Source of the DNA: Streptosporangium roseum DSM 43021
GTDB lineage: Bacteria > Actinomycetota > Actinomycetes > Streptosporangiales > Streptosporangiaceae
Length of the DNA: 64,000 bases
Assembly: GCF_000024865.1 (NCBI RefSeq)
Contig: NC_013595.1
Span: forward strand, 7,006,001-7,070,000
Reading direction: 5' to 3'
Shown here: positions 53,325 through 62,700 of the stretch, piece after piece
How the letters are laid out: each line of letters begins with the position of its first letter
Position numbering within the stretch: the stretch's first letter is position 1
Notes under the pieces: model-generated
Databases searched by the model: none
What the model was told of the DNA's origin: nothing
The model's input: only the letters and a program-made list of their open reading frames with translations
Position numbers and translations under genes: made by a program

Positions 53325-54495
53325 GCAGGCACACGCGCGGGCCAGGGCGACCGGTCCGCTCCCGCTCGGCGCCGGTGAGCCCGCCCCCCGGGGCATGGTC
53401 CGGCTGGCGCACGGCGACGGGACGGGCCTGGCGCTGCAGGTCTGGCCGGACGGGGCGACCCCGTCGCTGCTGGAGGAATACCAGGTCGCGCCGGTGAACG
53501 TGGAACGATCCGGGGAGACCCGGCGGGTGCTGGCCGCGGCGCTGAAGTGCTGCTGGACCGATCTGGGCGCCGACCCGTGGCCGGGTGCCCCCGCGCCGGT
53601 GGAGGATGTGCTGTCGGCCTACCGGGCCCTGATCGGCCGCGGCGACGACCTCATGCGCAACTGGGCGATCGGCGCGCTGCGCCGCCTGCACGACTCGGCC
53701 TGGCTGGAGGTGGAGGACGGTGTCGTACGGCTCGGCCCCCGCTGCGCCTGCTGGCCCTCCGAGTCCCACGCCCAGCTCAGGGAGTTGATGCGCCGGTTGC
53801 CCACCGGCGACGAGGGGCTCACCGGGCTGGAGGTGCTCCCGGCGGACGGGCGGGCCCCCGCCGAGACGGCCGCGAGCGTCGCGCCTCCCGAGGACGTGGA
53901 CGAGGATCTGCTCGGCCCGTTCGACGAGCGGCGCCGGGCCGAGATCGTGGCGGCGTTCATAGCGGTGGAGCACGCCGCCGAGCCGGTCCACGAGGCGCGC
54001 CTGCCCGCGCTGCGCGACCCGGTGCTCCGCCGCGCTCTCGCGGAGATGCTGCAACGGCGCGGCCGCGTCCTGATCCAGGACCGCGAGGCGTGGACCTCGG
54101 GCTACGCCCCCGAGGTGACCGCCGTGACGGGCACGACGGTGGGCGAGGCCGAGCGGGCGGTGCTGGTGCTCGTGCTGATCCATTCGGTGGCGATCCCCCG
54201 GGCCGACGGCCTGCTGCCCGCCGACAGCTGGCTGTCGCCGTTCCCCGCCCAGGTCGAGGAGCTGCGGCGGCACACCAGGCTCCCGATCGGGGAGCTGGAG
54301 GCCGCGCTCCGGACCCTGCGCCACGCGGGCCTGGTGACCCAGGTCAAGGCGGGAGAGGAGGCCGGGGGATACACCCCGGGCCCGCAGTTCCACCGACTGA
54401 CCCCGCAGGCCAGACGGGGCCTGCAGGAAGAGCTGATCCTCGCCGCGGGACCGCACACCCCGCTGGCGGCGGCAGTGCGGGCGAACCGCCGATGA
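53314..54495 (+). CDS. KITE-like (MukE/JetB) subunit candidate
   Basis: A 393-aa protein with winged-helix features in two places: LSAYRALIGRGDDLMRNWAIGALRRLHDSAWLEVEDG, and AERAVLVLVLIHSVAI with LPIGELEAALRTLRHAGLVTQV. It has a DLLGPFDERRRAEIVAAF helical middle. No catalytic motif is seen. Its position between a kleisin-like and an SMC-like gene, with 11-bp and 4-bp overlaps, is the main reason for the KITE assignment; this is inference from order and predicted structure. Confidence 0.68.
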   Translation: MTPEQAHARARATGPLPLGAGEPAPRGMVRLAHGDGTGLALQVWPDGATPSLLEEYQVAPVNVERSGETRRVLAAALKCCWTDLGADPWPGAPAPVEDVLSAYRALIGRGDDLMRNWAIGALRRLHDSAWLEVEDGVVRLGPRCACWPSESHAQLRELMRRLPTGDEGLTGLEVLPADGRAPAETAASVAPPEDVDEDLLGPFDERRRAEIVAAFIAVEHAAEPVHEARLPALRDPVLRRALAEMLQRRGRVLIQDREAWTSGYAPEVTAVTGTTVGEAERAVLVLVLIHSVAIPRADGLLPADSWLSPFPAQVEELRRHTRLPIGELEAALRTLRHAGLVTQVKAGEEAGGYTPGPQFHRLTPQARRGLQEELILAAGPHTPLAAAVRANRR

Positions 54496-57400
54496 AAGGA
54501 AAGACGGGGTTGACCGAACAGCCTGGCCAGGCCGCGAAGAGCCCGCGGAAGCGCGGAGCAGCCGCGGCCCGGGCCGCCGAGAGCGCGGAGCGGGCACACG
54601 CGAGCCAGGGGGGACCGGCCGAGCCACCGGGCCCCGCGGCGAGGAGCCCGCGCGGGAGCGGGCCGGACCCGGCCCAGGGCGCCGAGGCCGCGCGGCCGGC
54701 GCACGGGAGCCAGGCGAGCCTGGTTCCCGTAGAGGTCCGGGCCGCCGCTCCGAGCGAGAACGTGGTCGGGGACCGCGTGCTGATCGCCGTGCAGGCGGTC
54801 AACATCTCCCGGCTGTCGACCCATCCGGTGCCGACCGTGCCGGGCACGCTGATCGTGGTCGCGGGCGCGGGGCCGAAGGACTCCAACGGCGCGGGCAAGT
54901 CCTCGTTCATCGCGATGATCACCGCGCTGCTCGGCGACGAGCAGTGGCGTTTCGCCTCCGGCGCCAAGGCGGTCTCCGAGCTGCTGTTCAACGCCGAGCT
55001 CGCCGCCGGCGGCGGCGGCAGGTCGTGGGCCAGCGCCGACCACGGCTACATCGTCGGCGTCTTCGCCGGGGCCGACTCCGTGGACGACGCGGTGACGGTG
55101 TGGCTGCGGGTCAACCAGGAGGCGCCGCACCTGGAGATCAGGTGGATCCAGGGGGTGCGCGTGGCGGCGGCCGCCTCCGAGGCGGAGCGGGTGGCGCGGG
55201 CCGACGAGGTGTGGGCGACGCTGCCCCGCTCGGCGGGACGCCGTGACGTGGTGGCGCGCGACCTGACCAGGTTCCTGTACGGCGACCGGGTCAGGTGCGT
55301 GTCGTTCCTGTCCACCTCGGTGCGGAGCAAGGTCGCCACGAACCTGCTCTCCCAGCCGCTCAACGAGATCTCCCCGGAGCGGGTCTTCGAGGCGATCGCC
55401 GCGCTGACCGGGCTGGACGCCGAGCTCGACCAGGAGCGGGAGGCCCGGCGCGACGAGCACGTCAAGCGGGTGCGGGCGGCGCGGGCCGTGGAGCTGCTCA
55501 AGGAGTTCGAGGACGAGTCGCGGACGCTGCTGGAGACCTTCGACCGGCGCGACCGGGCCCGGGTACGGCTGGCGGACGCGCTGCGCTGCTGGCGGGGGCG
55601 GCTGGCCCGCAGGCTCGCCGACGCGGCGCGGCGGGACGAGGCGCTCGCCGGCGACCTGGAGCGCTCGCGCGCGGCGGGCGAGCGCGCGGTGGAGGCGATC
55701 AACATGATCAGGGCCGAGATCGCCACGCTCAAGGACGACACGATGGAGCGCGCCCTGGCCGAGGCCCGCAGGGAGCTGACCTCCCTGCAGTCCCGCGCGG
55801 CCAAGCTGGACGCCGACCGGGCCGTGGCGGAGAACGCGGTGGACGAGCTGCGCGGCTGGATCCCGGGGCTGGAGGAGCAGCGGCGGCTGGCCGACGGCCG
55901 CGACGTGAGGACCGCCGACGCCGAGCTGGCTCAGGCCAGGCTCCGGCTCAACGAGGCGCTGAAGGCGCTGGGCGTGGCCGACCGGGAGGTCGAGGGGGCC
56001 GGGGCCGCCCTCGACGACGCCGAGGGCGGCCCGGCGGCGGCCCAGCTCAACGCGCTCACCGAGGCCGGCGTCGGGGCGACCGGGCTGCTCGACGCGATCG
56101 ACGTGGCCGAGCACGCCCGCGACGACGAGACGGCCCCCGGCGCGGGGCAGGGGGCGGCGGCCCTGGGGGCTCGCGGGTGGCCGCAGGAGCACGCGGTGAT
56201 CGTGGACGTGGCCGATCTGGAGGCCGCGGCGCGGGCGCTGCGGGCCCTGCCCGGGTCGGTGCTGGTCAGCGCGGCGGGCGTTACCGTCGTGGGCTCGTTC
56301 GAGGCGGTGGCCACCGGCCGGGAGGCCCGCATCAAGGCCGCCGAGCAGCGGCTGCACCGGGCACGGGACACGCAGGAGACGGCCGCCGGAGCCGTACGGG
56401 TCGCCGAGGACGGGGTGGCCGAAGCGGGCCGGCGGCTGGAGGGTGCCCGGGCCGCCGTGCAGCTGGCCGACATCGAGCGGCGGATGGCCGAGCGGCGGGC
56501 CACGCTCGCCGAGCTGGCCGGGGCGCTGGCCGAGATCGGGCCGAAGGTGGGCGAGGCCGAGCGGCGGGCGAGCACGCTGGACTTCCGCGCCCGGACCAGA
56601 AACATGGAGATCGAGCGTCTGGAGGGCCGCCGGGCCCGGCACGAGGCGGACCGGGACCAGGCCAGGGACCAGGCGGCGAAGATCACCGCGGACCGTGACG
56701 CGCTGGGGCTGGACGCGCTGGCCGGAGACTGGGGCGGCACGGTCGACGGGGCCCGCGAGTGGCTGGAGGCGCTGAGCGAGCAGGAGCGTCCGCTGACGGC
56801 CGAGGAGTGGTGGCGGGCCGCGGAGCGGCTGCTCGACGAGGCACTGCGCGACACCTTCCCGGGTGATGACGAGGAGATGCCCGAGGAGCTGCGCTTCCTG
56901 GTCAGGCAGCGCGGCGAGCCCGGCGCCGGGCGTACGGCGCGCGAGCAGGCGACGTTCCCCGGCGTCTGCGCGGCCCTCTCGTCCTACCTGCGCGGCCAGG
57001 AGGAGTACGAACGGCACCAGCGCCGCCAGATCGAGTCCCAGATCGCCACCCGGCAGTGGGACCTGACCGCCTCGGCCAAGGGCGCCGAGGAGGCCGCCCA
57101 GTCCACCGCCGTGCACCGGGCCGCGCTGACCGCGGCGATCAAGGCGCGGCTGACCCGCGTCGCGGAGGAGTTCGAGAAGCTGGACACCTCCTACGGCGGC
57201 TACGGCGCGACGCTGGAGTTCCCGGTGCCGCCCGCGCCCGCCGACCCGGAGCAGCGCTGGGCGTGGCGGGTCACGCCCAAGTGGCGCCGGGGCGAGGGGC
57301 AGGGCTTCGTGCCGTACAACCGGCGGGCCAACACGGCGCTGATGGACGAGAAGGCGGTGAAGCTGGTCTGCGCGGCGGCGATCGCGTCCTCCGGCGGCGG

Positions 57401-57680
57401 CCACCTGTGCCTGGTCCTGGACGAGCTGGGCCGCAACCTCGGCAAGGAGCACCGCAGGGAGGCCGTGGCGCTGTTCCGGCGGATCGGCGAGACCTACGGG
57501 ATCACGGTGATCGGCGCGCTCCAGGACGACATGGAGCCCTACGCGGTCGACGCCTGCGGGCAGTACATCAAGCTGCGCCGTTCCTCCGACGCCATGCCGT
57601 ACAACGAGCCACCGGTGATCATCGGTCATGACCGGCACGCTGAGCGCGTGCGTGTCCTCGCCTCCGCGGTGAGCCGATAA
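54492..57680 (+). CDS. SMC/MukB/JetC-like coiled-coil ATPase
   Basis: A 1062-aa protein. A basic low-complexity tail (1-about 78) precedes the head. The Walker A is unusual: AGAGPKDSNGAGKSSFIAMI (about 124-143), with Asp where the first Gly of GxxxxGKS is expected. Long coiled coils follow (about 300-560 and 640-790, rich in AEARRELTSLQSRAAKLDADRA-like heptads) with a small hinge-like insert (VIVDVADLEAAARALRALP). The C-terminal head carries GGHLCLVLDELGRNLGKEHRR (Walker B DE, D-loop-like) and VIGALQDDMEP (H-loop region). It probably forms an ATP-driven DNA clamp with the two upstream products. Confidence 0.82.
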   Translation: MKGKTGLTEQPGQAAKSPRKRGAAAARAAESAERAHASQGGPAEPPGPAARSPRGSGPDPAQGAEAARPAHGSQASLVPVEVRAAAPSENVVGDRVLIAVQAVNISRLSTHPVPTVPGTLIVVAGAGPKDSNGAGKSSFIAMITALLGDEQWRFASGAKAVSELLFNAELAAGGGGRSWASADHGYIVGVFAGADSVDDAVTVWLRVNQEAPHLEIRWIQGVRVAAAASEAERVARADEVWATLPRSAGRRDVVARDLTRFLYGDRVRCVSFLSTSVRSKVATNLLSQPLNEISPERVFEAIAALTGLDAELDQEREARRDEHVKRVRAARAVELLKEFEDESRTLLETFDRRDRARVRLADALRCWRGRLARRLADAARRDEALAGDLERSRAAGERAVEAINMIRAEIATLKDDTMERALAEARRELTSLQSRAAKLDADRAVAENAVDELRGWIPGLEEQRRLADGRDVRTADAELAQARLRLNEALKALGVADREVEGAGAALDDAEGGPAAAQLNALTEAGVGATGLLDAIDVAEHARDDETAPGAGQGAAALGARGWPQEHAVIVDVADLEAAARALRALPGSVLVSAAGVTVVGSFEAVATGREARIKAAEQRLHRARDTQETAAGAVRVAEDGVAEAGRRLEGARAAVQLADIERRMAERRATLAELAGALAEIGPKVGEAERRASTLDFRARTRNMEIERLEGRRARHEADRDQARDQAAKITADRDALGLDALAGDWGGTVDGAREWLEALSEQERPLTAEEWWRAAERLLDEALRDTFPGDDEEMPEELRFLVRQRGEPGAGRTAREQATFPGVCAALSSYLRGQEEYERHQRRQIESQIATRQWDLTASAKGAEEAAQSTAVHRAALTAAIKARLTRVAEEFEKLDTSYGGYGATLEFPVPPAPADPEQRWAWRVTPKWRRGEGQGFVPYNRRANTALMDEKAVKLVCAAAIASSGGGHLCLVLDELGRNLGKEHRREAVALFRRIGETYGITVIGALQDDMEPYAVDACGQYIKLRRSSDAMPYNEPPVIIGHDRHAERVRVLASAVSR

Positions 57681-57720
57681 CCTCGGCAGGGATCGGCACG
57701 GGAGAGGTTGAGGGGGATCG

Positions 57721-59067
57721 GTGTCCGCGTCACCGCTGGAGCAGGCCCCTGATCAACAGGACCTCTACCGGGCCATGGTGCTGGCCCTGCGCGTGGGCGA
57801 GCTGCTGCTCGGCAGCGGGGAGGGCACCGAGACGGTCGCCGGCAGCATGCGCAGGATCACCAACGCCTACGGCGTGCCGCACTGTGAGGCCGACGTCAAC
57901 CTGTCGGCCATCACGCTGTCGCACGTCCCCTCCGACGGCGGCGCGCCGGTCACCGCCGAGCGCCGGGTCCGCCGTCGCCTGCCCGACTACGACCGGCTGA
58001 TCGCGGTCCACGACATGGTCAGGGAGGCCTCCGGCGGATCGTTGCCGCTCGACGACGCCGAGACCCGGCTGAGGGAGATCACCCGGCGCGTGCCGGTCTA
58101 CCCGAACTGGGTCCTGATCACGGCGCTCGCGCTGATCGCCTCCTCGGCGAGCATCCTGGTCGGCGGCGGCGTGCTCGTCGCGGTGGCCGCGTTCGCCGCC
58201 ACCGTGCTGGGCGACCGGGCCGGTGCCTGGCTGGCCCGGCGGGGCGTGGCGGAGTTCTTCCAGCTCGCGGTGGCGGCGATGCTCGGCTCGCTGGTCGCGG
58301 TGCTGATGATCTGGATCGACGCGCCGGTGCAGGCCTCGGCCGTGGTGGTCGGCGCGGTCGTCGCGCTGCTGCCCGGACGTCCCATGGTGGCCTGCGTGCA
58401 GGACGGCATCGCCGGTGAGTACGTCACGGCGACCGGCCGGCTGTTCGAGATCTTCTTCATCCTGACCGCGATCATCTCCGGGATCGGCGTCACGCTCTAC
58501 GCGGCGGTCCGCCTCGGCGTGCCGCTGAGCGTGGAGAACGTGCCCGCCGCGCCGCTGGTGATCAGGCCCGAGCAGCTCCTGGGCGCCATCGGGCTGACGC
58601 TGTCGTTCGCCGTCGCCCTGCTCGTGCCGCCCCGCCACCTGATCCCCGCGGCGGTCGGCGGCGGGGTGGTCTGGGTGGTCTTCGTCCAGCTCTACATCTG
58701 GCAGGTCCCGGTCATCCTGGCGACGGCCGTCTCGGCGGCGGTGGTGGGCCTGTTCGGCAGCGCCTACGCCAGGCGCGCCCGGGTGCCGTCGATGGTGGTC
58801 ACAATCCCGGCGATCGGCTCGCTGCTGCCCGGCACCGCGCTCTACCGGGGCATGCTCGAAGCCAGCCTCGGCCATGCGGACGAGGGACTTGTCAGCCTGT
58901 TGCAGGCCCTGTCGACCGCTCTCGCCCTGGGTGCCGGGGTCATCCTCGGCGCGGAGATCCTGCGCGCGGTGACCGGCTCCGACCTGACCAGGCGCGTGCG
59001 CCGGCCGTCGGGCCGGCGCAGGCCGTTCATCACCCGCCCCGCCGCCCGCCGCACCCGCGGCTACTGA
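57721..59067 (+). CDS. threonine/serine exporter family (ThrE-like) protein
   Basis: A 448-aa polytopic protein with the fused two-part ThrE architecture. The N-terminal hydrophilic region (LYRAMVLALRVGELLLGSGEGTETVAGSMRRITNAYGVPHCEADVNLSAIT) is followed by about ten helices, including MVACVQDGIAGEYVTATGRLFEIFFILTAIISGIG and TIPAIGSLLPGTALYRGML. It likely exports threonine/serine or short peptides by proton motive force. GTG start 40 bp after the SMC-like gene, on the same strand, so possibly co-transcribed. Confidence 0.9.
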   Translation: MSASPLEQAPDQQDLYRAMVLALRVGELLLGSGEGTETVAGSMRRITNAYGVPHCEADVNLSAITLSHVPSDGGAPVTAERRVRRRLPDYDRLIAVHDMVREASGGSLPLDDAETRLREITRRVPVYPNWVLITALALIASSASILVGGGVLVAVAAFAATVLGDRAGAWLARRGVAEFFQLAVAAMLGSLVAVLMIWIDAPVQASAVVVGAVVALLPGRPMVACVQDGIAGEYVTATGRLFEIFFILTAIISGIGVTLYAAVRLGVPLSVENVPAAPLVIRPEQLLGAIGLTLSFAVALLVPPRHLIPAAVGGGVVWVVFVQLYIWQVPVILATAVSAAVVGLFGSAYARRARVPSMVVTIPAIGSLLPGTALYRGMLEASLGHADEGLVSLLQALSTALALGAGVILGAEILRAVTGSDLTRRVRRPSGRRRPFITRPAARRTRGY

Positions 59068-59079
59068 CCCGCGCCCCCG

Positions 59080-59679
59080 TCACCGATCGCGCGTCCGCAG
59101 GCCGTCGGCCACCAGGTCGAGGAGGCGGTCGGCCTCGTTCTCGCCGTGCTCGCCCGCCCAGGCGATCGCGTTGACCAGCTTGACGAGGTCGGTGCCGGTG
59201 AGGTCCGGGCGGATGGCGCCCGCGTTCTGGGCGTGGGCGAGCAGCCGGGCCCCGCTGGTCTGCATCGTCTCGCACGAGCCGTACAGCTCGGAGTCCGGAT
59301 CGTGGATGCTGCTCATCAGCGCCGCGGCCAGGCCCCGGTAGGTGGTGGCGTGCGCCATCAGATGGCGCAGCCATTCCAGGAGGGCCTCCTCGGGGGAGGG
59401 GGACTCCAGCAGCTCGCGGGCCCGGGCGTCGAGGGTGGCGATGCCGTCGTGGAGCACCGCCTCAAGCAGTGCGCGCCGGGTGGGGAAATGCCGGTAGAGG
59501 GTGCCGATGCCCACTTCCGCCGAACGGGCGATGTCCTCCAGCGACGCCTCGGTGCCGTGCCCGGCGAAGGCATCCCTGGCCGCGGCGAGCAGCCGCTCGT
59601 AGTTGCGGCGCGCGTCGGCGCGCATGGGACGCTGTGTGGTCGTCACCACGGCTCCTTGCTGATCGGAGGCCTTCTCCAT
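59080..59679 (-). CDS. TetR family regulator
   Basis: A 199-aa TetR repressor: NYERLLAAARDAFAGHGTEASLEDIARSAEVGIGTLYRHFPTRRALLEAVL (HTH about residues 25-70), then a C-terminal domain of the SbtR-like type (TGTDLVKLVNAIAWAGE). It is convergent with the ThrE-like gene, 12 bp apart, and 72 bp from sbcC. CGGAG-tcagc-CTCCG (59688-59702) lies just upstream of its start and is a possible operator. The target is unknown. Confidence 0.87.
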   Translation of the reverse strand: MEKASDQQGAVVTTTQRPMRADARRNYERLLAAARDAFAGHGTEASLEDIARSAEVGIGTLYRHFPTRRALLEAVLHDGIATLDARARELLESPSPEEALLEWLRHLMAHATTYRGLAAALMSSIHDPDSELYGSCETMQTSGARLLAHAQNAGAIRPDLTGTDLVKLVNAIAWAGEHGENEADRLLDLVADGLRTRDR

Positions 59680-59751
59680 ATGTCTGGCGGAGTCAGCCTC
59701 CGAAAAGGCTATCGCGCCCCGAACGGAACCCTGCCATGACCGCCGTCCCCC

Positions 59752-62700
59752 TCAGGTGACCGTGGACAGGGTGGAGCCGTGGCGTTCCTTGCGGACCCGC
59801 AGCTGGGCGGGGACGCGGGTGCGCAGCTCGGCGACGTGGCTGACGATGCCGACGGCCCGGCCGCCGTCGCGCAGGCCGTCGAGGATGTCGAGCACCCCGT
59901 CGAGGGTGTCCTCGTCCAGGGTGCCGAAGCCCTCGTCGACGAAGAGCGTGCCGAGCTCCACTCCCCCGGCCTCGGCGGTCACCACGTCGGCCAGGCCGAG
60001 GGCGAGCGCCAGCGAGGTGACGAAGCTCTCGCCGCCGGACAGGGTGGCCGGATCGCGGTCCACCCCGGTCCAGCCGTCCAGGATCCGCAGGCCGAGCCCT
60101 CCGCCCGACTTGCTCCGGTCTCCCGCCGAACGGCTGAGGTGGTGTTCGAGGAGGTAGCGTCCGCCCGACATGTGGTCGAGCCGCTCGTTGGCCGACTCGA
60201 CCACCTGGCGCAGGCGCTCGCCGAGCACGTAGGACGACAGCCGCATGTTCCACTGGTTGTCGGTGGAGTTTCCCCCCGTGAGGGCCGCGAGCCGGTCGGC
60301 GAGGCGGTGCCGTCCGGCGGCGGGCAGCCAGCGCTCCAGGCACTCGGCCAGCTCGGCGCGGAGCGCGGCCAGCCGGGCCCGGCGGGTCTCGGCCTGGTGC
60401 CGGGCGGAGAGCAGGCCGGCGTGGGCCGCGTCGGCGGCGTCCCGCGCGCGCTGCAGAGCGTCGAGGTCGGGCTCGTCCTCGGCCGCGGCGGCGATCAGCT
60501 CCGGATCGGCCAGCACCGCGGCGACCGCGGCGCGCTCCTTGTCGAGCTCGCGGAGCCGTTCGGCCTTCTCCTCCTGCTCGGCGGGAGGGCGGGCCGCCGC
60601 GCGGGCGTCGTCGGGCCCGAGGAAGCCCGCCTCGGCGACGGCGGCCTCGGCCCGGTCCCGGGCCGCCGCCAGCTCGGTGGCGGTGGTCAGCTCCTCCCGG
60701 GTGGCCTCGACCGCCTCCTTGAGCAGCTCGGCCTCGTCCGCCAGCCGCTCCAGCCTGGCGGCCAGGGTCGGGTCCTCGCCCCGGGCCCCGTCGATGCGCG
60801 CGGTCAGCCGCTCGGTCTCGGCGGTGAGCCTGTCCACGTCCGTACGGCGGGCGGCCAGCGTGACCGCGAACTCGCGCGAGCGCTCCTCCAGCTCTCCCTG
60901 CTCGGCCGCGATCCGGTCGGCCTCGGCCACCAGCGCGGGCTCGGCCCCGGCCGACTCCCGCAGCCTGGCCAGGGCCAGCTCGGCCTCCCGGAGCTCGCGT
61001 GCCGCCAGCTCCAGGGTGAGATCGGTCCTCTCGGCCGCCTCTCGGTGGCCGGATTCCAGCTCGGCGGTGCGGACGGCAGCGGTGAGGGCGGCGGCGAGGA
61101 GGGACGCCTCCCCGGTGAGGCGGTCGCGGCGGGCCTGGACGGTGGGGTCGGCGCCACGGGCCTCGTCCAGACGGCCGGCCAGCCGGTCGCGCTCGGCCAG
61201 CCATCCGGCCCGGCGGGTACGGCCCTCGGCCAGCAGCCGGGCCGTCTCCGCGGCCCGTGCCTTCACGCCTTCCAGCTCGGCCGCGACGCGGTCCGCCTCC
61301 GCGCTGAGCGCCGCCTCGGTGCCGGCGGCGGCGGTCAGGGCCGCCAGCTCCCGTCCGGCCTCGGCGAGAGCCTCCCGCGCGTGGTCGGCGCCCAGCTCGC
61401 CCGCGACGGCGAGCGCCTCCTCCAGCCGCGAGGCCAGGGCCGCGACGGCGCTCTCGGCGGTCCGGCGCCGGTCCGTGGCGGTGTCGTAGGCGCTCTGGGC
61501 GGCGCGTTCGTCCTCGGCGGTGGGCGCCGCGTCGGCGGGGGCGGCGGGGGCCGGGTGGTCGGGTGAGCCGCAGACCGCGCAGGGCTCGCCCGGGGCGAGC
61601 TTGAGGGCGAGCTCGGCGGCCATGCCGTCGATCCTGGCCTGGCGGAGGTCCAGGTGGCGGTCGCGGAGACGCTGGGCGTGGTCGGTGGCCTCGGTCTGGG
61701 CCGCGCGCGCGGACTCCAGCTCGACGCGGAGGGCGTCACGCCGCCGGGCGGCGTCGAGCCCGGCGGCGGCGGCGTCGGCGGCCGCCTGGGCGGCGGGGAT
61801 CCCGGCCGCCTGCGCTCTGACCGCCGCCAGGCGCGCCGAGGCGTCCGCCAGTGCGGCGGGCAGCGCCTCCTGGGCCTCGCGGAGCGCGGACTCCTGCCCG
61901 GCCGCCTCCCGCAGCTCGACGTCGAGCGCGGCGAGCAGCCCGGCCAGCTCGGCGAGCCGGGCCTCGTCGGCGCGCAACCCCTCCAGCCCGGCGCTCTCCT
62001 CCCTGCGCTCGCGCTCCCAGGAGGCCAGCAGCTCGCGGACCTCGGCCCCCTCGCGGACGGCGGGCACGCCGGCGCCGTCCGCGAGGGCAGGCAGGGCGCG
62101 GAGCCTGGCAGCCAGGTCGTGGCGGGCGGCGGCCAGCGCGGCGGCGAGGCCGTCGCGGTGCTCGGCGGCCCGCAGGCGGGCGGCCGCGCCCTCCCCGGCG
62201 GACTCGGCGGCCGGGATGCGGGCGGCGTCCAGGCGGGCGGCCGTGAGGCGGGCGTCCACGTCGCGGCGGAGCCCGGGAAGGACCGCCAGGCGGGCGTCGG
62301 TCCCGGCCTGCGCGGCGGTCAGCCCGGTGATCTCACGGCCGGACTCCTCCCGGTCCTGGAGGATCTTCGCCAGGCGTGACTCCTCGGCGCGCAGCTCGCC
62401 CAGCCGGGTGATCTCGCGGTGCCGGTCGCGCTCCAGCGTGGCCAGACGGTCCGGGGTGGTGTCGCGGCCGTCACGGAGGAGGGGGAGGGCACGGGCGACG
62501 GCGTCGGCGGCCAGCCGGTGGGCCTTGGCCGCCGCCTCGGCCCGCTGCTCGGCGGCCTGGATCAGGGGCAGCACCCGGTCGGCGCGGGCCGCCTCCGCCA
62601 GGATGGTCTCCAGATCCGCCCGCTCCTCGGCGCTCTCCTCCAGCGCCCGGCTCCGCGTCAGCGCCTCGGCGTGACGGCGCCGCCTCTCGGCCAGCGCGAC

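Noticed and set aside
54102..57638. 1178-codon ORF antisense to the SMC-like gene
   Set aside because: Shadow of GC-rich coiled-coil coding DNA; no Walker motifs.
52107..57680. Complete Wadjet (JetABCD) defence system
   Set aside because: Only three genes are present, no JetD-like nuclease follows, and the proteins show no direct signature of known Jet families in this reading; reported as a candidate variant instead.
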